16,933 bases of DNA, from positions 2,586-19,518 of the forward strand of contig PKWD01000041.1 in NCBI GenBank assembly GCA_003131945.1, given 5' to 3'. The notes beneath the pieces are model-generated. The model searched no databases. It was not told where the DNA came from and saw nothing but the letters and a program-made list of their open reading frames with translations. The position numbers were made by a program, and so were the translations under genes. Origin of the DNA: Acidimicrobiaceae bacterium. GTDB taxonomy: Bacteria; Actinomycetota; Acidimicrobiia; Acidimicrobiales; UBA8190. Positions 6,843 through 13,963 of the stretch are shown in pieces (within the stretch, counting starts at the first letter, position 1; each line of letters begins with the position of its first letter).

Positions 6843-8228
6843 CTGAGCACGGCCGGCACAGAAGCGAGGAGCGACACCGTTGACGTCGTCGTCCTGGGCA
6901 TGGGCCCCGGGGGCGAGGCCGTGGCCGAACGTCTGGCCGAGGCCGGCTTGGACGTCGTCGGTATCGACGGCAACCTGGTCGGCGGCGAGTGCCCCTACTG
7001 GGGCTGCGTGCCCTCGAAGATGATGATCCGGGCCGCCAACCTTCTGGCCGAGGGCCGGCGCATCCCGGGCATGGCCGGGACGTCGACGGTCACGGCCGAC
7101 TGGGCTCCCGTGGCCACGCGCATCCGGGTCGAGGCCACCGACGACTGGGACGACAAGGTGGCGGTGGAGCGGTTCGAAGAAAAGGGGGGCCGCTTCGTCC
7201 GCGGCTGGGGGCGGCTCGACGGACCGACACACGTCGTGGTCAATGACAGGGTCTTCGAGGCGCGCCAAGCCGTCGTCGTGAACACCGGGACCAAAGCCTT
7301 CGTGCCGCCCATCGAGGGACTGGCGGGGGCGCCCTACTGGACCAACCGCCAGGCGATCGAGACCGAGGAGGTCCCCGCCTCGCTGGTCGTGCTCGGCGGT
7401 GGGGCCATCGGGGCCGAGCTCGGTCAGGTCTTCGCCCGCTTCGGCTCGGCCGTCTCGATCATCGAAGGGACGGACCGGCTGCTCCCCCCCGAGGAGCCCG
7501 AGGCCGGGACGCTCCTGGCCGGGGTCTTCGAGCGCGAGGGCATCGCCCTCCACCTCTCCGCCAAGGCCTCCGCCGTTGGCCACGACGGCGGGCGGTTCGA
7601 GGTGGCGTTGGACACCGGCGCCGTCGTGAGCGGTGAGCGACTGCTCGTGGCCACCGGCCGCCACGTCGATCTCGCCGCCATCGGGGCCGCCAGCATCGGG
7701 GTGGCGAACACCGAGCGCGCCCTCCCCGTGGACGACCACCTTCGGGTACGCGACGGGGTGTGGGCGGTGGGCGACATCACCGGCAAGGGTGCCTTCACCC
7801 ACGTGTCGATGTACCAGGCCGACATCGTCGTGCGCCAGATCCTGGGGCAGCCGGTCACCCCGGCCGACTACCGGGCCGTGCCCCGCGTCACCTTCACCGA
7901 TCCCGAGATCGGTTCGGTGGGCCTGAGCGAAGCACAGGCGCGCGCCGACGGTATCGAGGTCCGTACCGGGATGGCCCAGGTGTCGGCCTCGGCCCGGGGT
8001 TGGATCCACAAGGCCGGCAACGACGGCTTCATCAAACTCGTCGAGGACGCCGGCCGGGGCTTTCTCGTCGGGGCCACCTCGTCGGGGCCGGTCGGAGGCG
8101 AGGTCCTCGGGCTCCTGACCCTGGCCGTGCACGAGGCCGTGCCGACCGAGCATCTCCGGCACATGATCTACGCCTACCCCACCTTCCACCGCGGCGTCCT
8201 CGACGCGCTGGCCGACCTGGCCCTGTGA
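6843..8228 (+). CDS. FAD-dependent pyridine nucleotide-disulfide oxidoreductase (class I, LPD/MerA-like)
   Basis: 461 aa from a CTG at 6843 preceded by AAAGGGGA (6830-6837). The nearest conventional in-frame start is GTG at 6750, with only a GAGG-like site; it would add 31 residues without family resemblance. An internal ATG falls inside the FAD motif and is too late. Domains: FAD Rossmann motif GMGPGG (19-24); redox-active disulfide C50/C55 in GGECPYWGCVPSK; NAD(P) Rossmann motif GGGAIG (185-190) followed by Glu208, which suggests NADH preference; second FAD motif VGDITG (309-314); C-terminal dimerisation domain. The usual HxHPTxxE segment reads YAYPTFHR (443-450), so the His/Glu acid-base dyad is replaced by Tyr445 and Arg450. 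This argues against a true lipoamide dehydrogenase. The C-terminal Cys pair of MerA is also absent. The substrate is unknown; a thiol, disulfide or quinone is possible. Confidence 0.88.
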   Translation: MSTAGTEARSDTVDVVVLGMGPGGEAVAERLAEAGLDVVGIDGNLVGGECPYWGCVPSKMMIRAANLLAEGRRIPGMAGTSTVTADWAPVATRIRVEATDDWDDKVAVERFEEKGGRFVRGWGRLDGPTHVVVNDRVFEARQAVVVNTGTKAFVPPIEGLAGAPYWTNRQAIETEEVPASLVVLGGGAIGAELGQVFARFGSAVSIIEGTDRLLPPEEPEAGTLLAGVFEREGIALHLSAKASAVGHDGGRFEVALDTGAVVSGERLLVATGRHVDLAAIGAASIGVANTERALPVDDHLRVRDGVWAVGDITGKGAFTHVSMYQADIVVRQILGQPVTPADYRAVPRVTFTDPEIGSVGLSEAQARADGIEVRTGMAQVSASARGWIHKAGNDGFIKLVEDAGRGFLVGATSSGPVGGEVLGLLTLAVHEAVPTEHLRHMIYAYPTFHRGVLDALADLAL

Positions 8229-8250
8229 CCGGGGGTCTCGGGTACCGGGG

Positions 8251-9234
8251 TCAGCAGTAGGGCGTGGCCAGAGTCAGGAGGAACTCGCCGTAGGGCGCCT
8301 CCCACATGGCCTCGACGATGAACCCGGCTTCGAATAGCTCGGACTCGACACCTTGGCGCGTGAACTTGGTGCTGATCTCGGTGAGGAGGTCCTCGCCGGC
8401 GGCGAAGGAGACCTCGAGATCGAGATCGGCGATCCGCACCCGCTGATCATCGAGCGAACGCAGGCGCATCTCGATGCGGTGGTCCTCCTCGTTCCACAGC
8501 GCCACATGCGCGAAGCACCGCGGATCGAAGTCGGCGTGCAGCTCGCGGTTCAAGACGTGGAGCACGTTGCCGTTGAACTCGGCCGTCACCCCGGCGGCGT
8601 CGTCGTAGGCGGCCACCAGCACCTTCTCGTCCTTGATGAGATCGGTCCCGAGCAGGAAGCTGTCACCGCGGGCCATGGCGCAGTCGAGGTCGAACAGGAA
8701 CCGGCGGCGCTGGTCGGGAAAGAAGTTGCCGATGGTGCTGCCGAGGAAAGCCACCATCCGCCGACCCTCGGCCGGAATGAGGCCGATGTGGCGGTCGAAG
8801 TCCCCCACCACGGCATGGACGGCCAGCCCGGGGTATTCGTCGACCAGTTCGGTGGCCGCCGTCCACAGGGTGCCGTCGCTGACATCGAGCGGGATATAGC
8901 GGCGCAGGGTGCCGGCGGCCAGGAAGGCGTCGAGCAGGACACGGGACTTGTCGCAGGTGCCCGCCCCCAACTCGACCAGGGTGTCGGCTCCCGAGCGCGC
9001 GGCGATCTCCGGCGCGTGGGCCTCGAGCAACCCTCGTTCGGCCCGCGTCGGGTAGTACTCCTCCAGCCGGGTGATCTCGTCGAACAGCGCACTGCCCCGG
9101 TCGTCGTAGAACCACACCGGCGGCAGCCACTTCGACTCGGCCGTGAGTCCGACGCGCACGTCGTTCTCGAGGGCGGCCCGCAGGTCGAGAGCGGTCAGGT
9201 GGATATCGATCGAGGGGGTGGCCGTGGCGGTCAC
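8251..9234 (-). CDS. egtD: Histidine N-alpha-methyltransferase EgtD, ergothioneine biosynthesis
   Basis: 327 aa, GTG start. EgtD transfers three methyl groups from SAM to the alpha-amine of histidine, giving hercynine (trimethylhistidine), the first ergothioneine step; it is cytosolic. Family landmarks are PPVWFYDDRGSALFDEI (38-54), EEYYPTRAE (58-66) with the conserved tyrosines, the SAM loop ELGAGTCDKS (88-97), GSTIGNFFP (165-173) with N170 in the histidine site, and TEISTKF (285-291) with E286 and S288, the pair that binds the imidazole. The length is typical. The gene follows egtB after 7 nt. The start is preceded by CCTCCT rather than a Shine-Dalgarno sequence, so translation probably relies on coupling to egtB termination. 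It is convergent with the flavin oxidoreductase, 22 bp away. Confidence 0.96.
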   Translation of the reverse strand: MTATATPSIDIHLTALDLRAALENDVRVGLTAESKWLPPVWFYDDRGSALFDEITRLEEYYPTRAERGLLEAHAPEIAARSGADTLVELGAGTCDKSRVLLDAFLAAGTLRRYIPLDVSDGTLWTAATELVDEYPGLAVHAVVGDFDRHIGLIPAEGRRMVAFLGSTIGNFFPDQRRRFLFDLDCAMARGDSFLLGTDLIKDEKVLVAAYDDAAGVTAEFNGNVLHVLNRELHADFDPRCFAHVALWNEEDHRIEMRLRSLDDQRVRIADLDLEVSFAAGEDLLTEISTKFTRQGVESELFEAGFIVEAMWEAPYGEFLLTLATPYC

Positions 9235-9241
9235 AGGAGGC

Positions 9242-10504
9242 TCAGCTGTCGCGCGCGAGTCGCAGACCGGAGAAGGCCCAGCGGGCCGAGGGTGGGAAGA
9301 AGTTCCGGTAGGTGGGTCGCACGTGGTCGGGCGGCGTCACGCAGCAGCCACCGCGCAGCACGTATTGGTTGACCATGAATTTGCCGTTGTACTCGCCCAC
9401 CGCTCCCGGTGCCGGCTGGAAGCCGGGGTAGGGGCTGTAGGCGCTCGAGGTCCACTGCCAGACGTCGCCGAACAACGACTCGCTGGTGCCGGCCGGCCGG
9501 GGGTGCAGAACGCTCGTGTCGAGGAACTTACCCGCCTGGCGGTCGCCGGAGCCTCCGGCCGCCACCGTCTCCCACTCGGCCTCGGTCGGGAGCCGGGCCC
9601 CGCTCCAGCGGGCGAAGGCGTCGGCTTCGTAGTAGCTCACATGGCAGACCGGTTCGGCCGGGTCGACGAGCTGCGGACCGCCCAGGGTGAAGAGCCACCA
9701 GTCGTCGACCACGCGGAACCAGTAGAGCGGTGACTCCCAGCCGTCGGCCTGCGAGGTGGCCCAGCCGTCCGACAGCCACAGATCGGGTCGCTCGTAGCCC
9801 CCGTCCTCGATGAAGGCCATCCACTCGCCACAGGTCACCGCCCGACCGGCCAGGGCGAAGGGCTCGAGATGCACGGCGTGGCGCGGGCACTCGTTGTCGA
9901 AGGCGAAGCCCGAACCCTCGTGGCCCACCTCGACGAGGCCACCCTCGTGCTCGATCCACCGAACCGGTGTCACCGTCGACGGCTCGGCCACGGTCACCGT
10001 GGCATAGGCGGGCTGCAAGGGATTGCAGGAGAGCACGTGCTTGATGTCCATGAGCAGGAGCTCCTGGTGCTGCTGCTCGTGGTGGAGGCCGAGCTCGATG
10101 AGATCGGCGATGGCGGCAGTGAGCCCGCCACCCAACAGAGCCGTCATGGCCTCATCGACATGGCGCCGGTATTCCGCCACCTCGGTCACACCGGGCCGCG
10201 ACACGACGCCGCGCCGAGGCCGGGGATAGCGGGCACCGACGCCTTCGTAATAGGAGTTGAAGAGATAGGCGAAGGCCGGGTGGAACGAGCGGTAGCCGGT
10301 GAGGGAGGGCTCCAAGAGGAAGGTCTCGAAGAACCATGAGGTGTGGGCCCGGTGCCACTTGGTGGGGCTCACGTCGGGCATGGACTGGACCGTCTGGTCC
10401 TCCGGTGTGAGCGGCGTGGCCAGGATCTCTGTCGTCTCGCGGATGTCGCGGAAGCGGGTCGCCAGCAGGTCGGCGCGTTGGGCTGTCGTCGTCAGATCGG
10501 CCAT
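9242..10504 (-). CDS. egtB: Ergothioneine sulfoxide synthase EgtB (non-mycobacterial sequence type)
   Basis: 420 aa, ATG start. EgtB is a non-heme iron enzyme that couples hercynine to a thiol with O2, forming the C-S bond and a sulfoxide. The N-terminal DinB-like domain supplies the iron ligands: H54 in KWHRAHTSWFFETF, and H142 and H146 in HHEQQHQE. The C-terminal formylglycine-generating-enzyme-like (C-type lectin) domain runs from about residue 185, ending in YVLRGGCCVTPPDHVRPTYRNFFPPSARW and GLRLARD. The N-terminus and the NSYYEGVGARYPRPRRG segment match the EgtB type common in proteobacteria rather than the mycobacterial one. The YRNFFPP segment replaces the mycobacterial WDHPIR that contacts gamma-glutamylcysteine, so cysteine may be the direct sulfur donor. 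egtA and egtC, needed for the gamma-glutamyl route, are absent here. It is the first gene of egtBD. Confidence 0.95.
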   Translation of the reverse strand: MADLTTTAQRADLLATRFRDIRETTEILATPLTPEDQTVQSMPDVSPTKWHRAHTSWFFETFLLEPSLTGYRSFHPAFAYLFNSYYEGVGARYPRPRRGVVSRPGVTEVAEYRRHVDEAMTALLGGGLTAAIADLIELGLHHEQQHQELLLMDIKHVLSCNPLQPAYATVTVAEPSTVTPVRWIEHEGGLVEVGHEGSGFAFDNECPRHAVHLEPFALAGRAVTCGEWMAFIEDGGYERPDLWLSDGWATSQADGWESPLYWFRVVDDWWLFTLGGPQLVDPAEPVCHVSYYEADAFARWSGARLPTEAEWETVAAGGSGDRQAGKFLDTSVLHPRPAGTSESLFGDVWQWTSSAYSPYPGFQPAPGAVGEYNGKFMVNQYVLRGGCCVTPPDHVRPTYRNFFPPSARWAFSGLRLARDS

Positions 10505-10522
10505 TGAGGTGTCCCGTGTCGT

Positions 10523-10534
10523 GACCCCGGGGTC
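10523..10534. promoter_or_regulatory. Perfect 12-bp palindrome before egtB, possible operator
   Basis: GACCCCGGGGTC is self-complementary over all 12 bases and lies 18 bp upstream of the egtB ATG, in the 174-bp leader (10505-10678). Position and symmetry would suit a dimeric repressor or an mRNA hairpin masking the start region. No known regulator consensus was matched. Confidence 0.3.
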
Positions 10535-10567
10535 TGGGGGGTGACGCTCCGACCTGTGGTGGAACCA

Positions 10568-10600
10568 GACGGCACGGGGCGGACGCCCCGTGTGACCGTC
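10568..10600 (-). other. Strong GC hairpin in the pyrE-egtB gap: terminator or egtB leader element
   Basis: CACGGGGC (10573-10580) and GCCCCGTG (10585-10592) form an 8-bp stem with a 4-nt loop. It is extended by GACGG/CCGTC outer arms (10568-10572, 10596-10600) across a 3-nt bulge. On the minus strand it follows the pyrE stop by about 80 nt and precedes egtB by about 65 nt. No U-tract follows. It could end the purine/pyrE transcript in a U-independent way, or fold in the egtB leader. Confidence 0.4.
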
Positions 10601-10609
10601 AATCCTTCC

Positions 10610-10656
10610 CCTCCCGGGGGTCGATTACACGTCGTGGGCCCCACGCTACCGGGAGG
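10610..10656 (-). other. Second, nested inverted repeat in the pyrE-egtB gap
   Basis: CCTCCCGG (10610-10617) pairs with CCGGGAGG (10649-10656) as perfect 8-bp arms. The 31-nt interior holds a smaller GTGG/CCAC arm pair (10634-10644). Minus-strand TGTAAT, a fair -10 element, also lies inside it (plus 10626-10631), so the structure may overlap the egtB promoter. Function is unknown. Confidence 0.3.
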
Positions 10657-10678
10657 CTGTGTCGCCCGGTACCGTCGC

Positions 10679-11245
10679 TCAGGGCTCGTCGTAGTGGAAG
10701 CCCAGTTCAGGGGCACCGAGGAGGGACCGGAAGGCCACTCCTTCGGCTCCCAGCAGGGCTTTCGCGGTGCCCCCGCGATCGACCACGGCCACGGCCAGGA
10801 CCACCTCGGCCCCGGCTTGACGCACGGCCAGCACGGCCTCGAGCAGCGAGGTCCCGCGGGTGACGGTGTCCTCGGTGACGACGACCCGGTCGCCGGGGTC
10901 GAGGGCACCGGCGATCCGCCCCCCGCCGCCGTGGTCCTTGGCCTCCTTGCGCACACTGAAGGCCTTCAGGTCACGGCCCCGGGTGGCCGCCACCCCGGCC
11001 GTGACGAAGGCCACCGGATCGGCCCCCATGGTCAGACCCCCGATGGCGGTGGCCTCGTCGGGAACGACGTCCAGCATGGCCTCGGCCACGAGCAGCATCC
11101 CGCCGGGGCGGCACACGGTCTGCTTGGAGTCGATGAACCAGGTCGACGTACGCCCGGACTTGAGGACGAAGTCCCCGGTGCGCACCGAATGGGCCAGGAT
11201 GTGGTCCCGCAGGGCAACGAGGCCGCTGTCGCTGATGGCCGTCAC
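10679..11245 (-). CDS. pyrE: Orotate phosphoribosyltransferase
   Basis: 188 aa, GTG start overlapping the purM stop as GTGA (11242-11245). PyrE joins orotate to PRPP, giving orotidine monophosphate in de novo pyrimidine synthesis; it is a cytosolic dimer. The N-terminal GDFVLKSGRTSTWFID (24-39) is the family's FxLKSG segment. RKEAKDHG (99-106) carries the catalytic lysines K100 and K103 on the mobile loop. The PRPP loop is VVVTEDTVTRGTS (121-133), with the paired acids E125/D126. The length is on the short side but complete. The overlap with purM means PyrE is translationally coupled to a purine gene, so both pathways drawing on PRPP may be expressed together. It is the last gene of the minus-strand nucleotide cluster. 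Confidence 0.93.
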   Translation of the reverse strand: MTAISDSGLVALRDHILAHSVRTGDFVLKSGRTSTWFIDSKQTVCRPGGMLLVAEAMLDVVPDEATAIGGLTMGADPVAFVTAGVAATRGRDLKAFSVRKEAKDHGGGGRIAGALDPGDRVVVTEDTVTRGTSLLEAVLAVRQAGAEVVLAVAVVDRGGTAKALLGAEGVAFRSLLGAPELGFHYDEP

Positions 11246-12369
11246 CGGCCCCCACCCGACCGGCCCTCATCCGACCGGCCCTCATCCGACCGGCCTGGCG
11301 GCATCTGCACGCGCCCGGTCCCCTCGACGATTCCCCCCACCACGACGGCCTCTTGTCCGGCACTCTCGAGGGCCCCGAGAGCGGCCTCGACGGCATCGGC
11401 AGCGACCACCATCACCAGGCCGAGACCGAGATTGAAGACCCGGGCCATCTCGGCGTCGTCGATGTCCCCGAGGCGCTGGATCTCGGAGAAGATCGGCGGT
11501 GTACTCCAACTGTCGCGCTCCACCATGGCGTCGCATCCCGGCGGCAGGACCCGGTTGAGGTTCCCCGGAAGACCACCACCGGTGATGTGGGCGGCGGCGT
11601 GGACCCCGCCGCTTTGGACCCCGGCGGCGGCCACCGCGGCGAGAACGGCCGGCGCGTAGACGACCGACGGCAGGAGCAACTCGTCAGCCAACGTACGGTC
11701 CGATCCCGACCAGGCCGGCGCCTCGAGGGCCAGGCCGGCCCGCTCGAGCAGGACATGGCGGGCCAGGCTGTAGCCGTTGGAGCGCAGACCGGGCGACGCC
11801 AGGCCCACCAGGACGTCGCCCACGGCCACCCGGTCGGCACCGAGCATGGCTTCGCGCTCGACGGCGCCGACGGCGAAACCGGCCAGATCGAACTCGCCGG
11901 GGCCCATGGTCCCGGGGTGCTCGGCCATCTCGCCCCCGAGAAGGGCGCAGCCGGCCTGCCGGCACCCGTTCGCCACCCCCGAGACGAGAGCCTCCATCTG
12001 ATCGGGGACGAGCTTGCCGGTGACGACGTAGTCGAGGAGGAACAGCGGCTCGGCCCCGACACAGACGAGGTCGTCGACGCACATGGCCACCAGGTCGATG
12101 CCGATGCTGTCGAAACGCCCGGCGTCGCGGGCCACGAGGGCTTTGGTACCGACGCCGTCGGTGGAGGCCACCAGCACCGGGTGGGCGAAGCGTCCGGGTT
12201 CGAAGGCGAAGCAGCCGCCGAAACCACCGATGCCCCCGAGGACTTCCGGACGCGCCGTCGAGGCCACGTGCTCCCGGATGCGCCCCACGGCGCTGTCACC
12301 GGCGGCGATGTCGACACCGGCCGACGCGTAGGTGGCGCCGCCGGCCCCGTCGTCGCCGCCGGCGGTCAC
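11242..12369 (-). CDS. purM: Phosphoribosylformylglycinamidine cyclo-ligase (AIR synthetase)
   Basis: 375 aa from GTG at 12369. The open frame continues back to 13143 inside purF, but homology starts at YASAGVDIAAGD (14-25), so the GTG 11 codons before the stretch's end is the sensible start. PurM closes the imidazole ring of FGAM with ATP to give AIR, in the cytosol. Motifs: DGVGTK (71-76); IDLVAMCVDDLVCVGAEPLF, split around 91-110; GGEMAEHPG (145-153), where most relatives have GGETAEMPG; and ITGGGLPGNLNRVLP (262-276). The C-terminus is unusual: residues 359-375 are a charged repetitive tail (GRSDE units) encoded by a 15-bp tandem repeat. The stop overlaps pyrE. No strong ribosome binding site was seen; the 41-nt gap to purF includes a direct repeat. 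Confidence 0.93.
   Translation of the reverse strand: MTAGGDDGAGGATYASAGVDIAAGDSAVGRIREHVASTARPEVLGGIGGFGGCFAFEPGRFAHPVLVASTDGVGTKALVARDAGRFDSIGIDLVAMCVDDLVCVGAEPLFLLDYVVTGKLVPDQMEALVSGVANGCRQAGCALLGGEMAEHPGTMGPGEFDLAGFAVGAVEREAMLGADRVAVGDVLVGLASPGLRSNGYSLARHVLLERAGLALEAPAWSGSDRTLADELLLPSVVYAPAVLAAVAAAGVQSGGVHAAAHITGGGLPGNLNRVLPPGCDAMVERDSWSTPPIFSEIQRLGDIDDAEMARVFNLGLGLVMVVAADAVEAALGALESAGQEAVVVGGIVEGTGRVQMPPGRSDEGRSDEGRSGGGR
11256..11295. repeat. 15-bp tandem repeat, 2.7 copies, in the purM 3' end
   Basis: The unit CCGACCGGCCCTCAT occurs at 11256-11270 and 11271-11285, and its first 10 bases again at 11286-11295, all identical. Because 15 is a multiple of three it stays in frame and encodes repeated GRSDE at the PurM C-terminus. 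Copy number could vary between strains without breaking PurM. Confidence 0.85.
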
Positions 12370-12420
12370 GTCAGGCGGGCAGCCCGGCCGGGCCAGGTCG
12401 GCTGGGCACGTCAGGCGGGC
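12367..12420. repeat. 14-bp direct repeat flanking the purF-purM junction
   Basis: CACGTCAGGCGGGC occurs at 12367-12380 and 12407-12420, identical, with starts 40 bp apart. The first copy contains the purM GTG (minus strand). The second contains the purF TGA stop and a second GTG that is out of frame with purM. Confidence 0.7.
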
Positions 12421-13871
12421 GCCGGTGCGGCGTGGCGTGGTCGCTCGGATGTGGTCCCCAACGTCACCGGCACCGGGGCCGGGTAGTTCCCGGTCAGACA
12501 GGCACTGCAGAATCCGGCCCCCGGTGCGCCGATGGCCGCCACCAGATTGTCGAGCGACAGGTAGGCCAGGGAGTCGACCCCGAGGTACTCCTCCAACTCG
12601 GCGATGGTGCTGTTGGCGGCGATCAGCTCGTCGCGACGGGGGATGTCGATGCCGTAGAAGCAGGGCCAGATCACCGGCGGACAGGAGATACGCAGATGCA
12701 CTTCGCGGGCTCCCGCTTCGCGCAGCATCCGGGCCACGGCCCGTTGGGTGGTGCCCCGCACGATGGTGTCGTCGACGACCACGATCCGCTTGCCGGCGAT
12801 GTTCTCCCGCAACGGATTGAGCTTGCGCCGCACGCTCTCCTCGCGCGCCCCCTGACCCGGGGTGATGAAAGTACGCCCGATGTACCGGTTCTTCACCAGG
12901 GCCTGACCGTGCGGTATGCCGGTGGCGCGGGCGAAGCCCTCGGCGGCGGGCACCCCCGACTCGGGCACCCCCATGACCAGATCGGCCTCCACCGGCGCCT
13001 GGGCGGCCAGCCGCTCCCCCATACGCCGGCGGGCCGCGTGCACCTCCTTGCCGTAGAGGTGGCTGTCGGGCCGGGCGAAGTAGACGAACTCGAAGATGCA
13101 CAGGTGGGGATCGGTCAGGTCGGTGGGGATGGCCTGTTCGCAACGCACCCCGGATTCGTCGATGATGACGAGCTCGCCGGGTTCGATCTCACGGACGAAG
13201 GTGGCCCCCACGATGTCGAGGGCCGGCGTCTCCGAGGCCAGCACCCAGCCCTCGGGCCGGTCGGCCGGACCGAGCCGCCCGAGACACAGGGGCCGGAAAC
13301 CGTGGGCGTCGCGCACTCCCATGACATGGGTGGCGTCGAGCAGGACGAAGGAGAAGGCGCCCTCGAGAAGAGGGAGCACGGTCCGCAGCGCCGCTTCGAG
13401 CGCACCGTCGGGTGTGCTCGGGGGTGTGGTCCCTTCCACCGGGGCCGGGAACTCGGCGGCCAGGAGCTCGGCCACGAAGTCGCTGTCGGAGGCCACCACT
13501 CCGGGGAACATGCCGGCCTTCTCGGCCAGGGCAGCGGTGTTGGTCAGGTTCCCGTTGTGGCCGAGGGCGAAGCCCGATCCCCCCACCGACCGGTACACCG
13601 GTTGGGCGTTGCGCCATTCCGACGCGCCCGTGGTGGAGTAGCGCGTATGGCCCATGGCCAGATCGCCGGGAAGGCAGGCGATGGTCCGCTCGTCGAACAC
13701 GGTGGTGACGAGACCCATGTCCTTCACCACCGTGATGGCCTCGCCGTCACTGACCGCCATACCGGCCGATTCCTGGCCGCGGTGTTGCAGGGCGTACATG
13801 CCGTCGAACGTGAGTTGGGCCACCCCCTTGCCGGGGGCGTAGACGCCGAAGACGCCACAGGCTTCTTTCAC
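12411..13871 (-). CDS. purF: Amidophosphoribosyltransferase (glutamine PRPP amidotransferase)
   Basis: 486 aa, GTG start. PurF catalyses the committed first step of purine synthesis: PRPP plus glutamine gives phosphoribosylamine. The N-terminal nucleophile is C5 in ACGVFGVY, after a four-residue leader presumably removed. The Ntn glutaminase domain shows LQHRGQESAG (28-37), GHTRYSTTG (74-82) and GHNGNLTN (104-111). The phosphoribosyltransferase domain has the PRPP loop IVVVDDTIVRGTT (363-375). C258, C404, C455 and C458 (CIFEF, PCFYG, CSAC) match the 4Fe-4S ligands of the Bacillus-type enzyme, so this is an oxygen-sensitive iron-sulfur PurF. The last 25 or so residues are a Pro/Ala tail. Feedback inhibition by purine nucleotides is expected from the family. 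It lies upstream of purM in the same direction. Confidence 0.96.
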   Translation of the reverse strand: MKEACGVFGVYAPGKGVAQLTFDGMYALQHRGQESAGMAVSDGEAITVVKDMGLVTTVFDERTIACLPGDLAMGHTRYSTTGASEWRNAQPVYRSVGGSGFALGHNGNLTNTAALAEKAGMFPGVVASDSDFVAELLAAEFPAPVEGTTPPSTPDGALEAALRTVLPLLEGAFSFVLLDATHVMGVRDAHGFRPLCLGRLGPADRPEGWVLASETPALDIVGATFVREIEPGELVIIDESGVRCEQAIPTDLTDPHLCIFEFVYFARPDSHLYGKEVHAARRRMGERLAAQAPVEADLVMGVPESGVPAAEGFARATGIPHGQALVKNRYIGRTFITPGQGAREESVRRKLNPLRENIAGKRIVVVDDTIVRGTTQRAVARMLREAGAREVHLRISCPPVIWPCFYGIDIPRRDELIAANSTIAELEEYLGVDSLAYLSLDNLVAAIGAPGAGFCSACLTGNYPAPVPVTLGTTSERPRHAAPAPA

Positions 13872-13963
13872 TCGGCCCTCACCGGATCGCCCTCATGACG
13901 CCATCTGTTGGATCAGCGCCGCGCTCTCCACCTCCGTCGAGCCTACCGGTCCCGACGACCGCA

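Noticed and set aside
6611..6973. N-terminal extension of the cyclase-ATPase to an ATG at 6973
   Set aside because: The extra 121 residues lack family resemblance, overlap the divergent oxidoreductase gene, and a good ribosome binding site supports the TTG at 6610.
8226..8253. Inverted repeat TGACC/GGTCA spanning the two stop codons of the oxidoreductase and egtD
   Set aside because: The arms are only 5 bp and largely a consequence of two opposed TGA codons followed by GC-rich bases; too weak to call a terminator.
8353..9372. Plus-strand open frame over egtD
   Set aside because: Shadow of egtD, without recognisable domains.
11353..12486. Plus-strand open frame over purM
   Set aside because: Shadow of purM in a GC-rich genome.
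12432..13898. Plus-strand 488-aa open frame over purF
   Set aside because: Mirror frame of purF, low-complexity Gly/His/Arg composition, no motifs; purF has complete catalytic motifs.
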